A stretch of DNA of 64,000 nt, taken from assembly GCA_013298845.1 (NCBI GenBank), contig JAAFJN010000024.1, positions 1-64,000 on the forward strand, written 5' to 3'. Source of the stretch: Chitinophagales bacterium (GTDB lineage Bacteria; Bacteroidota; Bacteroidia; Chitinophagales; Saprospiraceae). Position 1 is the first letter of the stretch. Each line of letters begins with the position of its first letter. Positions 36,020 to 45,557 of this stretch are shown one piece after another. The notes beneath the pieces were generated by a model. The model was not told where the DNA came from. It worked only from the letters and a program-made list of their open reading frames with translations, and made no database searches. A program made the position numbers and the translations under genes.

Positions 36020-36763
36020 ATGTCATTATTGGAAGGAAAAGTTGCGATTGTAACCGGTGGTTCTCGCGGTATTGGTGAAGCCATTGTACGCGGATTGGCC
36101 GCTCAGGGCGCTTCCGTTGCATTTACTTATGTCTCAGAAGGTTCCGCCGCGCGTGCGCAGGCATTGGCCGATGAATTGGGCGACAACGTGCGCGCCTACC
36201 AAAGCGATGCGGGCAACTTCGATTCGGCTGCTGCGTTGGTCAATAGCGTAGTGACCGATTTTGGTCGCCTCGACATTTTGATCAACAACGCCGGTATCAC
36301 CAAAGATACCCTGATGCTCCGCATGTCCGAGCAGCAATGGGACGATGTTATTCAAACGAACCTCAAATCGGTGTTTAATATGACCAAACACGCCCTCAAG
36401 CCCTTGATGAAAGCAGGCGGCGGGAGCGTGATTAATATGAGTTCGGTCGTTGGGGTATTTGGGCAGGCTGGACAAGCCAATTACGCCGCTTCCAAAGCCG
36501 GTATCATTGGTTTTTCCAAATCCATTGCTAAAGAATACGGTTCGCGCGGTATCCGTTGCAACGCCATTGCACCGGGTTTTATCGAAACCGAAATGACGGC
36601 CGTTTTGGACGAGGCGACCAAAGAGAATTACCTGAAAAGTATTCCGTTGGGCCGCCTCGGTTCCGGTGCCGATATTGCTAACGCCTGCATTTACCTGGCA
36701 TCCGATATGGGCCGTTATGTTTCCGGCCAAACGTTGTCGGTGTGTGGGGCGTTGAATTGTTAA
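36020..36763 (+). CDS. fabG: 3-oxoacyl-[acyl-carrier-protein] reductase
   Basis: A short-chain dehydrogenase that reduces 3-oxoacyl-ACP with NADPH in fatty-acid synthesis. The 247 residues include the cofactor loop TGGSRGIG (12-19), NNAG (89-92) and a full catalytic set: Asn114, Ser141/142, Tyr155 and Lys159 in YAASK. Length and motifs fit FabG closely. The C-terminal CGALNC is unusual in having two cysteines where VDGG is common. The gene stands alone, 98 bp from the divergent MFS gene and convergent with the OmpA-type gene. A related reductase role cannot be excluded. Confidence 0.92.
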   Translation: MSLLEGKVAIVTGGSRGIGEAIVRGLAAQGASVAFTYVSEGSAARAQALADELGDNVRAYQSDAGNFDSAAALVNSVVTDFGRLDILINNAGITKDTLMLRMSEQQWDDVIQTNLKSVFNMTKHALKPLMKAGGGSVINMSSVVGVFGQAGQANYAASKAGIIGFSKSIAKEYGSRGIRCNAIAPGFIETEMTAVLDEATKENYLKSIPLGRLGSGADIANACIYLASDMGRYVSGQTLSVCGALNC

Positions 36764-36774
36764 TTGGGGCATTT

Positions 36775-37764
36775 TTACTCCATTAAAAACACCACGCGCC
36801 GGTTTTTTTCATTGCCTTTATCCGACTTAATCAGCGGACGGGTATCGCCGTATCCGACGGATTTGATGCGTTGGCTGGCTACGCCTTTCGATTGCAGGTA
36901 TTGCGCCACGGTTTCGGCGCGTTTTTGCGATAATTCGAGGTTTTTGGCCGAATTGCCCACGTTATCGGTGTGGCCCTCAATGGTGAGTTTAATCTGCGGG
37001 TGCCGCACCAAAAAACCGGCCAAACGATCTAATTCGGCCACCGAACCATCGAGCATGATGGCTTTGCTTTTTTCAAAAAGAATATTCTTCGGCGTAAATT
37101 TTTCAACGGAATCTTTGGGAATGGGGGCCGAAACAACGGGTTTGGGTTTTTCCGTTGGTTTTGCGGCGGGTTTGGTCTCTTTTTTAGGGGTTGGTTTGGG
37201 CGGCGTAACGGGTTTGGGTTTTTCTACCGGCGGCGTATTGGTCACGACGGGTTTAAAAAAATATTTGGACTCAATGATTTTGTCATTGTACCCCAATGCG
37301 CCGCCGAACAATGGCTCTTCGCCAGGTAATTGCCAAAACAACTGCACTTCTCCCTCGAGTAAACCATTGAAATACTCTACTTCGAGGCTGTATAATTCGC
37401 CTTCGCGCAGGTTGGCGTAACCCATAAATTTTCCTTCGTCGTTCATGCCCCAGGCGTTGATGACCAATTGCCCGCCAACTTTTACCCGAATACCGTCGTC
37501 CACTTTGGCGCGGAACATGTATTTACCGCTTTTGGGGGCTTTAATTTGGCCGGTCCACCGCACCGAAAAATTCTGCGGATCCATACCGTTGGCGGGTGCC
37601 ACATTGTCCCACGTGAAATTGATTTGGTAATCGTTACGGGTCAATATTTTTTTATTAAAGTTCTGACCGTCGTAGTATTCACCGGTAAGCCCTTGTTCCT
37701 GGGCCATTACTGCAATGCCCATTAACAGGCATAAAAAATGGATAATTGCTGTTTTACGTTTCAT
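36775..37764 (-). CDS. PA14-OmpA fusion protein of the cell envelope
   Basis: A 329-residue exported protein. A signal peptide ending AVMAQ is followed by a PA14 domain (~25-150; 'GLTGEYYDGQNF', 'YMFRAKVDDGIRVKVGGQ'), a sugar-binding fold. A Pro/Lys-rich linker (~165-205) leads to a C-terminal OmpA domain (~215-329; 'LTIEGHTDNVGNSAKNLELSQ', 'NRRVVFLME') with the NxxLSxxRA and GxxxNRRV features that bind peptidoglycan. It probably links a glycan ligand, or an outer-membrane component, to the wall. It is convergent with fabG. Confidence 0.9.
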   Translation of the reverse strand: MKRKTAIIHFLCLLMGIAVMAQEQGLTGEYYDGQNFNKKILTRNDYQINFTWDNVAPANGMDPQNFSVRWTGQIKAPKSGKYMFRAKVDDGIRVKVGGQLVINAWGMNDEGKFMGYANLREGELYSLEVEYFNGLLEGEVQLFWQLPGEEPLFGGALGYNDKIIESKYFFKPVVTNTPPVEKPKPVTPPKPTPKKETKPAAKPTEKPKPVVSAPIPKDSVEKFTPKNILFEKSKAIMLDGSVAELDRLAGFLVRHPQIKLTIEGHTDNVGNSAKNLELSQKRAETVAQYLQSKGVASQRIKSVGYGDTRPLIKSDKGNEKNRRVVFLME

Positions 37765-37967
37765 AATTGCTTAATTTTTGGCAAAAGTCGCTTATTTGCA
37801 CTGTGTTTATTAATTCATTCGATACGCGACCAAGAATATTCGACCAAGGTCACTCGCTTGTGTAGTATGTTTGCAGGGTGTAATAACCCGCGTTTGCGGG
37901 CAAATTTTGACTTTGTGACAATGGGCTTTTGGTTTCATTGTTGCCAACTAATACCATTTGTTTTACC

Positions 37968-40900
37968 ATGAAAAAAATAACGTTATTGCTGATCCTCGTA
38001 GTTGCCATTGCCATCCGGGGATGGTCTCAAACTTGTAATTACCTGGCCTACGAAAGTTTTACCTATCCGGCCGGTGCCTTGCAGGGCTTGCAGGGTGGAA
38101 CGGGCTGGAGCAGTCCCTGGAATGTGCAGAGCGATAATACCAATGTGCCCGGTTTTGAAACAACGAATACCGCAGCAATGACGTACGCCGACCTCCAAAC
38201 GGCGGGTAATTACCTCAGCGGCGGTTACCAATACCTGTCGGCGGGGCGCCAACTCAACACCGCCGCCAATGGCCCGTTTGCGCCCTGGCTCAACGGCAAC
38301 AACGCCATTGGTGATGCCGGAACCACCCTTTGGGGAAGTGCCATGCTGCGCAAGTCTGCCGCCAATAACGAGGAAGTAGCCGTGTATTGGATACGACACA
38401 ATATCCCCTGGTGCTGGGGATGTTCATCCGATCGTTTGGGAATTGGTTATTTTGGTGATCCATCCAATGTAAACGGCGAGCGGCGTTGGTCGTTGTACCT
38501 CAATGGCACGGTGTACCCCACTTCGGTTCCCGTAGTTGCCAACGAAACCGTTTTTTTGGTGGTGAAAATGGCGTTCGACGCAACCAATACTATTTCATTG
38601 TACGTAAATCCCGCTATCCTGGGTAATGCCGGACCACCCGCGCCGTCGTTAGAACAAACAACCACTACCCCTTTTGATATTCGTTCGGTGGCTTTATACC
38701 TCGGAAGCAGCCCTGCCACGGGCCAAGTGGACGAGTTTCGCATGGGCGCAACTTACGCCTGCGTCGCTCCCGATGCCAGCGTTACCGTCAACCAACCTCC
38801 CACGGCGTCGTTTACCAGGTCTCCGGCCTCCGGAACGGCCCCGCTGAATGTTACATTCGATGGTTCGGCTTCCTCCGATCCCGAAAATGGTGCCCTGACG
38901 TACACCTGGAATTTCGGGGATGGCACCCCAACCGTTACCGGTACTACCGTTAACCATATTTTTACGGCCACCGGGGTGCTGAATGTGACGCTTACAGTCG
39001 CCGATCCCGAAGGCGTACAACATAGCCTGACCCAATCGTTGACGGTGTACGATCAATGGGGCACTTTTACCTGTCAATTGGGGATAATTGCCGAACAAAT
39101 GGCCGCCTGCGGGCAATCCAACGGCCGGTTTTCGGTCACGAATTACAACGGCGCCGCGCTCACCCTGCGCAACGCCGGGGGCAATGTGGTGAATCCGGCG
39201 GCGGGCAACGCCAATTTGTACAACAATTTGGCCGTTGGAAATTATGTGCTAACGGCCGTGGGCAACAACGGCTGCCGCGACACTTTTGCGTTGAGTATGG
39301 TGACTGATAGCAGCACCTGCGCCGGTTGGCAACCGCAGCCCTGTGCCATGCAGGTGGGAACCGGCATCGAAGGATTGGCCTATTATTCGGTGGGGCGGCC
39401 GTTTAAAGATTTTTTCAAATCCTGCGGTACCTGGATTACTTACGATCCAAATCCGCCGGGCGGGAATTTTACATGGAACACCGAAAATCAGGTCCATATC
39501 CCCGCCGATGCCAATGGTTACCCGACCGTGGTGCCGTTTTCGGTGCCCAATGGCAGTGGGTTGAACAATATTCGCGGTATTATATCGGCCATTGGTTTTG
39601 TGCCCCAAGGTGTGCCCTTGCGTTTGTTGTACGAAGGAGTGGGCACTTTGCAAATGCAAGGCGCCGTCACCGTTACGAGCAATACGCCGGGACAAATAGA
39701 TTTTACCATCAACGACAACGGCAACGTGTTTTTTAACCTCACGGCTTCGCAGCAGGGCAATCACGTGCGGAACATTCGGGTGGTGGCCATCAGTGATTTG
39801 GCGACCTACGAAACCCAACCTTTCCGGCAGGGTTTTATCGAAAAATGCACCCCGTTTAATACCCTGCGGCTAATGGATTGGATGCACACCAACAACAACG
39901 ACCAGGTGTCGTGGGCAAACCGCACCCTGCCGGGTTATTATTCGCAGGCCGAAGCCCCCAACGGCGGTGTGGCCTACGAGTACATTATTCAGTTGGCCAA
40001 TCAATTGGATAAAGACATCTGGATTTGTGTGCCCCACCAGGCCGATGACAATTATATCACCCAAATGGCCACCATGTTCCGCGATCAACTGGACCCCGGC
40101 ATCAAAGTGTACCTGGAGTACAGCAATGAAGTGTGGAACTGGTTATTTGAACAGGCGCATTGGGTGAATAACAACGGCCCCCAAAACATCAGTTATCCGC
40201 GGCGGTACGTGGAACGGTCCCTTCATGCTTTTGATATTTGGCACAATGTATGGGGTGCACAAAGCAACCGGGTGCAGCGGGTATTGGGTACGCAGGCGGG
40301 GTACGATTGGGTGAGTTCCGAAATTTTGAGCCACGCCGACCAGTCCAAATACGATTATTTTTCGCCTTCGTGGTATTTTGGTTTAGATCACGGCAGTACG
40401 GGTAACCCGAATTTGCAAGCGTTGGGAGCCGCCGCTACCGCCGAAGATGTTTTGGCCAATTCGCGCAATGCGTGGTTGGGCTTTTTACCCCGTTGGCACA
40501 TGATTTACAATACCTCAAAACTTTTTGGCAAAAAAATCATCAATTACGAGGGCGGGCAACATTTCACCGATTTCTCCGTGCCGCCTTATATCCAGGCCAT
40601 GTACGATGCGCAAATTCACCCCGGCATGTATAATTTGTACGACGAAGTGATGGATACTTTGCGCCGCCTGGGTACCGAAATGCCGTTGGCGTTTGTGCTT
40701 ACCGGGCCGTGGCAAAGTGTGTACGGATCGTGGGGCCATATTTTTGACGACGATGACCCGGCTCCGTGGATCGACCGCCCCAAGTTTCAGGTATTAATGG
40801 ACCAAATTGCCCTGTGTTCCACCAGTTCTTTGCCAGTAGAACTCGCGCATTTTGACGTAAAATGTGTACCATCCGGTACGGTACAGGTCCGGTGGAGTAC

Positions 40901-41366
40901 TTTATTGGAAAAAGATTTGGAACAATACACCATTCAGGGTTCGTTGGATGGTGAAACGTGGCTGGACCTGGGCAATGCAGCACCGCGAAAGGCGGGTAAC
41001 TACACCGCAGAACTACCGCACGACGGAAACCGTTATTTCCGGTTAAAAATGACCGAAACCACCGGAAATGCGGCTTATTCGGCCATTGTTGCCGTCGAAT
41101 GTCCCGGGAAAAGTAGTGTCCGCATTAGCCCCAACCCCAACAACGGCACCTTTAACGTCCAGATCCCCGAAGGTTGGGCCGGTGATCCCATCATCATCGA
41201 ATGCACCGATGTAGCGGGAAAGGTCATTGTACGGCAGCAACTTAGCCAGTCAGCGACCATCCACCTCGGCACCGCGTTGCCAGCGGGGACTTATATTGCC
41301 ACCTTCTACAATGCTTTTGGCCAAAAAATCCAGGTCGAAAGACTCCTTATCTTAAAAAACGAATAA
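37968..41366 (+). CDS. Large secreted glycosidase-like T9SS cargo with PKD domain
   Basis: An 1,132-residue secreted protein. The ATG at 37968 gives a signal peptide ending IRGWSQ. Residues ~20-275 form a lectin-like jelly-roll region, and ~278-365 are a PKD domain (TWNFGDGTPTVTG). A small beta domain follows, then a region (~455-960) resembling a clan GH-A TIM barrel. Candidate acid/base Glu lies in YLEYSNEVWNW (~721) and candidate nucleophile Glu in IINYEGGQ (~860). The C-terminus (~1045-1132; 'ISPNPNNGTFNVQIPEG') is a type A T9SS sorting domain. A polysaccharide-degrading function is likely; the substrate is unknown. Confidence 0.85.
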   Translation: MKKITLLLILVVAIAIRGWSQTCNYLAYESFTYPAGALQGLQGGTGWSSPWNVQSDNTNVPGFETTNTAAMTYADLQTAGNYLSGGYQYLSAGRQLNTAANGPFAPWLNGNNAIGDAGTTLWGSAMLRKSAANNEEVAVYWIRHNIPWCWGCSSDRLGIGYFGDPSNVNGERRWSLYLNGTVYPTSVPVVANETVFLVVKMAFDATNTISLYVNPAILGNAGPPAPSLEQTTTTPFDIRSVALYLGSSPATGQVDEFRMGATYACVAPDASVTVNQPPTASFTRSPASGTAPLNVTFDGSASSDPENGALTYTWNFGDGTPTVTGTTVNHIFTATGVLNVTLTVADPEGVQHSLTQSLTVYDQWGTFTCQLGIIAEQMAACGQSNGRFSVTNYNGAALTLRNAGGNVVNPAAGNANLYNNLAVGNYVLTAVGNNGCRDTFALSMVTDSSTCAGWQPQPCAMQVGTGIEGLAYYSVGRPFKDFFKSCGTWITYDPNPPGGNFTWNTENQVHIPADANGYPTVVPFSVPNGSGLNNIRGIISAIGFVPQGVPLRLLYEGVGTLQMQGAVTVTSNTPGQIDFTINDNGNVFFNLTASQQGNHVRNIRVVAISDLATYETQPFRQGFIEKCTPFNTLRLMDWMHTNNNDQVSWANRTLPGYYSQAEAPNGGVAYEYIIQLANQLDKDIWICVPHQADDNYITQMATMFRDQLDPGIKVYLEYSNEVWNWLFEQAHWVNNNGPQNISYPRRYVERSLHAFDIWHNVWGAQSNRVQRVLGTQAGYDWVSSEILSHADQSKYDYFSPSWYFGLDHGSTGNPNLQALGAAATAEDVLANSRNAWLGFLPRWHMIYNTSKLFGKKIINYEGGQHFTDFSVPPYIQAMYDAQIHPGMYNLYDEVMDTLRRLGTEMPLAFVLTGPWQSVYGSWGHIFDDDDPAPWIDRPKFQVLMDQIALCSTSSLPVELAHFDVKCVPSGTVQVRWSTLLEKDLEQYTIQGSLDGETWLDLGNAAPRKAGNYTAELPHDGNRYFRLKMTETTGNAAYSAIVAVECPGKSSVRISPNPNNGTFNVQIPEGWAGDPIIIECTDVAGKVIVRQQLSQSATIHLGTALPAGTYIATFYNAFGQKIQVERLLILKNE

Positions 41367-41369
41367 CCA

Positions 41370-41580
41370 AGATTCGTTGAACACCGAACAATTGAACATC
41401 GAACAATAGAACATCGAACACCGAACACCGAATTTTGAACACCGAACAATTGAATATCGAATTTTGAACGCCGAAATAATGTTTAATTGAATTGGGTTAA
41501 AATGCTTCGCAGCGCATTATGTGGCGCGGCTGCCTCCTCAGCAAATACTTCGATGTTCGGTGTTCGATGTTCAATTATTC
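41370..41580. repeat. Composite inverted heptad repeat element, copy B
   Basis: The left arm (41376-41474) has GAACACC-type units separated by AATTTT, ending GAAATAAT. The right arm (41549-41578) is the inverse, starting AAATACTTCGATGTTCGG. The 74-bp core differs from that of copy A and is partly similar to that of copy C. It lies between the convergent glycosidase-like and beta-lactamase-like genes. Confidence 0.85.
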
Positions 41581-41583
41581 GAC

Positions 41584-43044
41584 TTACTGTTTGATCACCT
41601 TTTCGGTGCTAATGAGTTGACCGTCTCCGTAAAGTTGGAGAAAATACAACCCTCCCGGCAAGTTTTCGGCCGTTGGGAGGGCCGTATTGATTGTAAGACC
41701 ATCGGTGGGTACCGATGGCAAAATTAAGACTGTTTCCCCCAGGTAATTCACCATTTCACATGTTATACGCTCAAATTGCTCCGGTAGAATGGCAGAAAGA
41801 TAGATTTCCCGGGTAAATGGATTGGGATACGTTGTTACTTGTGCCTGATTGGCCAACGGCAAATCTTCGGCGGGGGTTGCCATTTGGTAATCAATGCAAG
41901 CCTTTAGCAACACTTGCACAACCGGGGCTATTTGCCAGGAGTTCTTTTTGGCGTCGTTGTTGAGCACCGTGATACTCACGTCTTTTTCGGGAAAATACCA
42001 CGCATTGGCGCAATACCCCAAATCGCCGCCGTGTCCGTAGGCCAGGTTATTTAAAAATTTGCGCTCCATAAGCCCCAAACCATAGCGTACCCCGGCCGGT
42101 TGAGAAGCCACCGTTTCTTTGGCCTCGTTCAGGGTGCTGTCGCTGATAATGCCCGCCGACAACAAGGCGCGAATCCAGCGCGCCAAATCGCCCGCCGTGG
42201 AAAAATACAACCCTGACGCACCAGCGACGTAGTTAAACGAATTCCAGTTGTAAATCAAATCACCCGCGTTATCGGTGATACCATCGCCGGTAATATCTAC
42301 CCACACATCTGAGGCGGGCGGCAGTACCGGTTCGTGCGGTGGCAGCACAAACGAAGTGAGTTCCAGCGGATCGAGAAAACGCTCCCGCACCACCTGATAA
42401 TACGGTTTGCCCGACGCGTTTTCGATAATCATGCCCAACAACATATAATTGGTATTGGAATACGCCCACGAAGTCCCCGGCGCAAATTCGGGGGCCTGAA
42501 TAAACGTTTTAATGGCGTTGTGCGGCGTCCACATGGAATCAATATCGTTGAACATGGTGGGCTGAAACGCCGGATTCATTAAAATATCGTAGATGCCCGA
42601 TTGGTGCCGCATCAACTGGCGAATGGTGATATTGCTGTCGATGAATTCGTAAGTGGGCAGCCATTCGTGCAAACTATCGTCCAACGAAAGCACTTGCTCG
42701 TCGGCCAATTGCAAAATACAAGCGGAGGTAATGGTTTTGGTGACACTGCCAATGTTAAACAAGTGTTCCGGTGTAATGGAATCTACGGGTGCCGCGCTGG
42801 AAATACCGGCCACACCTTCCCAGACCGAACCATCGGGAAATTGGATGGCGGCGCTGAGGCCACGCACACCCAGTGCATTGCGTTGGTCGAGCAGGCGTTT
42901 GTCCAAAATACTGTCCAATACGTGCGGTATTGGGTTTTGCGCGTGTACGACGTTGGTAAATACCGTTGCCAGAAACAGCAACGCTGAAAAAGGGAAGTAG
43001 TAGTGGGCGAAAAACGAGCGCCCTAATGTGTTTGTGTTTGCCAT
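41584..43044 (-). CDS. Secreted serine beta-lactamase-like hydrolase with T9SS sorting domain
   Basis: A 486-residue protein of the class C beta-lactamase/penicillin-binding-protein-like family. It has the SxxK motif SVTK (Ser100, Lys103), the YxN motif YSN (Tyr195) and a late HGG (GHGGDLGY) in place of KTG. A type A T9SS domain (~410-486; 'TYPNPFTREIYLSAILP') follows, so the enzyme is secreted to the surface. Family members are esterases or D-amino-acid peptidases more often than true beta-lactamases. The ATG at 43044 gives the best signal peptide (ending VVHAQ); ATGs at 43068 and 43122 are alternatives. It is flanked by repeat copies B and C. Confidence 0.88.
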   Translation of the reverse strand: MANTNTLGRSFFAHYYFPFSALLFLATVFTNVVHAQNPIPHVLDSILDKRLLDQRNALGVRGLSAAIQFPDGSVWEGVAGISSAAPVDSITPEHLFNIGSVTKTITSACILQLADEQVLSLDDSLHEWLPTYEFIDSNITIRQLMRHQSGIYDILMNPAFQPTMFNDIDSMWTPHNAIKTFIQAPEFAPGTSWAYSNTNYMLLGMIIENASGKPYYQVVRERFLDPLELTSFVLPPHEPVLPPASDVWVDITGDGITDNAGDLIYNWNSFNYVAGASGLYFSTAGDLARWIRALLSAGIISDSTLNEAKETVASQPAGVRYGLGLMERKFLNNLAYGHGGDLGYCANAWYFPEKDVSITVLNNDAKKNSWQIAPVVQVLLKACIDYQMATPAEDLPLANQAQVTTYPNPFTREIYLSAILPEQFERITCEMVNYLGETVLILPSVPTDGLTINTALPTAENLPGGLYFLQLYGDGQLISTEKVIKQ

Positions 43045-43146
43045 ATTTGAGTTTGAACTAAATTTCATAGCGTAATTTTCGATGGCAAACATCGGGCGGT
43101 TGTGGATAGGGGTGTTTGTCAAATCCTGCTAAATTGAGGGAAGAAA

Positions 43147-43418
43147 CATTGAACATTGAACATCGAATTTTGAACACCGAACACCGAACACCGAACATCG
43201 AATTTTGAAATAATACTTTATTGAATAAGGCTAAAGACGCTGTCGTGCGTTATGGGGGCATTATCCCGCGTTTAAGCGACGATTGCCTAATTTGTAATGG
43301 TTTTATTGCTGATGATGGAGTGTGGTGAGGCTTTTTCACCCGCAAATACTTCGATGTTCGGCGTTCGGTGTTCGATGTTCAAAATTCGATGTTCGGTGTT
43401 CAAAATCCGGTGTTCAAA
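43147..43418. repeat. Composite inverted heptad repeat element, copy C
   Basis: The left arm (43147-43208) has GAACACC-type heptads ending GAAATAAT. The right arm (43348-43418) has inverted heptads starting AAATACTTCGATGTTCGG and stops 1 bp before the AraC gene's stop codon. The 139-bp core is longer than in copies A and B. It fills the space between the AraC-type gene and the start of the beta-lactamase-like gene. Confidence 0.85.
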
Positions 43419-43419
43419 A

Positions 43420-44319
43420 TTAAAAATGGGTGCTGGGATTTTGGCCAAATCGTTTTTTAAACGCTTTGCTAAAACTAAAAATATCGGCAAAACCCGTTTT
43501 CAAGGCTACTTCCGACACGGTGTAGCGGCCGGTTTTGAGCATGGAATACCCCATGTCGAGGCGTTTTTTTAAAATAAACTGGTACGGCGAAATGCCATAA
43601 ACGGCTTTAAACAAACGGAAAAACTGGTATTCCGACATGGTAGCGGAGCGGGCAATATCGGCAATGTCCAGGGGCTGCATAAAACAATCTTCCATAAATG
43701 TCATGCCCATTACCAGGCGGCGGTACAGTTCCTTGCGGGTGCCCCAACGCGCCGCTTCAATGCGGAATATGGATTGTTGGATGGTATTGCAATCACTCAG
43801 GTACAACTCGGCGATTCGGTAAAAAAACTCGGTGGAAAAAGACAAAGTATGCGCTTCCGGTGCTTGTAAAGGAGTGCCCAATTGTTGTAAAAACGAACTC
43901 ATTTTGGAGTTGGAAGCCGGTAAAAAATGCTCATCGGCCAGCGGTAATGTTTCCAATGTTTGTGTCGTGTGCAATACCTGTGGCTCGTACGGTAACAGTT
44001 GGGTATTGGATACTTCGGCGAGTAATTCGGGGGCGATGGTAATACAAAGGCCCTTTACCGCCTGCGCACTGTTGATGCCCACCGAACCTCGTGCCTCGGG
44101 CGGCAACAGCAGACAATTGCCCGCCCGCACCGCGTAAGACTTTTGTTTAATTTGATAATGTTCGGTGCCTTCCAGTACGAATTTAATGGCAAAACCGCGC
44201 GGTCGCATCGGAATATCCAGGTGGGTCAACTCCGAATAGTTGATACCGTTCGTACCGATGGGCGGCAGTTGTATTTTCCCAAAATTATGCTGATGAATCG
44301 CAATAAGTTGTGCGGACAT
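43420..44319 (-). CDS. AraC family transcriptional regulator
   Basis: A 299-residue regulator. Residues ~1-180 form a cupin-like sensory domain (GFAIKFVLEGTEHYQIKQ). The C-terminal ~100 residues are the AraC DNA-binding region with two helix-turn-helix units. The second reads VSEVALKTGFADIFSFSKAFKKRFG, a good match to the family signature. The ATG at 44319 (MSAQLIAIHQHNF) is chosen; the frame upstream begins only with TTG. The inducer is unknown. It is co-directional with, and upstream of, the beta-lactamase-like gene, with a repeat element between them. Confidence 0.9.
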   Translation of the reverse strand: MSAQLIAIHQHNFGKIQLPPIGTNGINYSELTHLDIPMRPRGFAIKFVLEGTEHYQIKQKSYAVRAGNCLLLPPEARGSVGINSAQAVKGLCITIAPELLAEVSNTQLLPYEPQVLHTTQTLETLPLADEHFLPASNSKMSSFLQQLGTPLQAPEAHTLSFSTEFFYRIAELYLSDCNTIQQSIFRIEAARWGTRKELYRRLVMGMTFMEDCFMQPLDIADIARSATMSEYQFFRLFKAVYGISPYQFILKKRLDMGYSMLKTGRYTVSEVALKTGFADIFSFSKAFKKRFGQNPSTHF

Positions 44320-44540
44320 GGTGTAAAGTATCTGCCGCAAAGTAGCCCTAATTAACCGGATTCCGCCTCTAAAAATATATCAACGGGTGTAAAAAAGGTT
44401 TTCAACGGTGGGTTGTGTTGTGATTTTCAAAAGTTAAAAAATCTTAAAATTCCCTTATGCCAGACAACCCTTTGCGACTGACTTGCGTAATAGGTGAAGT
44501 AACACATTCTTCATCTTTTCATTAAATAACGCTAATTCTT

Positions 44541-45281
44541 ATGAAGTACATTCTTTCCCTCGCGGCATTTTTATGCTTTTCGACCGGTCTTTTTGCCCAA
44601 TATCCTTCGCTTTTTACTCAATTAGAAGGTAATTGGCAAAACAAAAAAAATGCCGCGTCATTGACCCAATGGTCTAAAAACAGCGACGACACCTACACTT
44701 ACCGCCAAATTTTGGTACAAAACGGCGACACAACGGTTCAAACCCTCGGTATTCTCGATTGCAAAACGTTGTCCCTTACGGTGTTTCAGGGCGTACCCGT
44801 GCAACAGACCTGGACCTTGACCAAATCCACTTGTTATAAATTGGAATTTCACCACGGCGCCGATGTATTGAGTTGGGACATTTATAACCGCGAAATTGTG
44901 GTGGAACACAACGACGAACGGGTGATTTTTCGCGAAATCGGTGCCGGAAAGGAGATTTTTGCGCACCTGGGCTTACGGTTAAGCGGTGGTATGGGCCAAT
45001 CCTCCATTCTGGTCGCTCAAAGTACCTTAGACCAATACCGCCCAGTCACCTACGGCGATGGTTCCATCCGGCAGGTAACCGCTGCGGCCGTTTTGGGTTT
45101 CCGGGAAAATCCGTTTACTTTCCATTTCGAATACACGTACGCCGAACGCCAACAAACCATCAACTACATCCCAACGGCCGAATCTGCCCCTTGGAATAAT
45201 TTCCGCCAAATTGGGGAGTTCACGATTCGGTCGCACCATGTAGCGGTGGTGCCTACGCTGTCGTTGGGACCTAAAAAATAG
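44541..45281 (+). CDS. Outer-membrane protein with DUF6265-like N-terminus, cut short by an in-frame TAG
   Basis: A 246-residue exported protein with a signal peptide ending GLFAQ. The N-terminal part (LEGNWQNKKNAASLTQWSKN) resembles DUF6265, a small lipocalin-like domain. From about residue 145 the sequence becomes barrel-like ('LGLRLSGGMGQSSILV', 'FTFHFEYTYAERQ'). Reading ends at a TAG (45279-45281) after GPKK. The same frame stays open beyond it for 92 codons of barrel-like sequence, so the gene looks interrupted. The product as read would lack its last strands and may not insert. No family name was recognised for the barrel part. Confidence 0.7.
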   Translation: MKYILSLAAFLCFSTGLFAQYPSLFTQLEGNWQNKKNAASLTQWSKNSDDTYTYRQILVQNGDTTVQTLGILDCKTLSLTVFQGVPVQQTWTLTKSTCYKLEFHHGADVLSWDIYNREIVVEHNDERVIFREIGAGKEIFAHLGLRLSGGMGQSSILVAQSTLDQYRPVTYGDGSIRQVTAAAVLGFRENPFTFHFEYTYAERQQTINYIPTAESAPWNNFRQIGEFTIRSHHVAVVPTLSLGPKK

Positions 45282-45557
45282 TTTCAGGCGCAATTTGGCG
45301 TGGGCATTAACCTCGTTCAAAAAAAGAAATTTGAAGGTATTTTGCAAATGGACAATCCGCCTTCGCCCTACGGAGGTCAAAAAGCCAAAGGATTTGACCC
45401 GCGCAACAACAGCGCCGTTATGTTAGCGGGGCTGGTGTATTGCCCGGCATTTGCCAAAGTCAGTGGGGTACAGCCGGAGATATTTGTGCGTGCCAGCACA
45501 ACGTACGGGATGGTTCGCCAACGCGCTTTAACCGCCGGTTTCAGCATTGCTTTATAA
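45282..45557 (+). pseudogene. C-terminal barrel part separated by an in-frame stop codon
   Basis: This continues the frame of the preceding gene directly after its TAG: FQAQFGVGINLVQKKKFEG..., then 'VQPEIFVRASTTYGMV', ending LTAGFSIAL. Alternating residues and the terminal aromatic/hydrophobic pattern fit the last strands of an outer-membrane barrel. A single base change in the TAG would restore a 338-residue protein. An independent start at 45339 or nearby is unlikely. Confidence 0.65.

Noticed and set aside
41584-43044. True antibiotic-inactivating beta-lactamase
   Set aside because: The KTG motif is replaced by HGG and a T9SS domain is attached; this fits the broader serine hydrolase family better.
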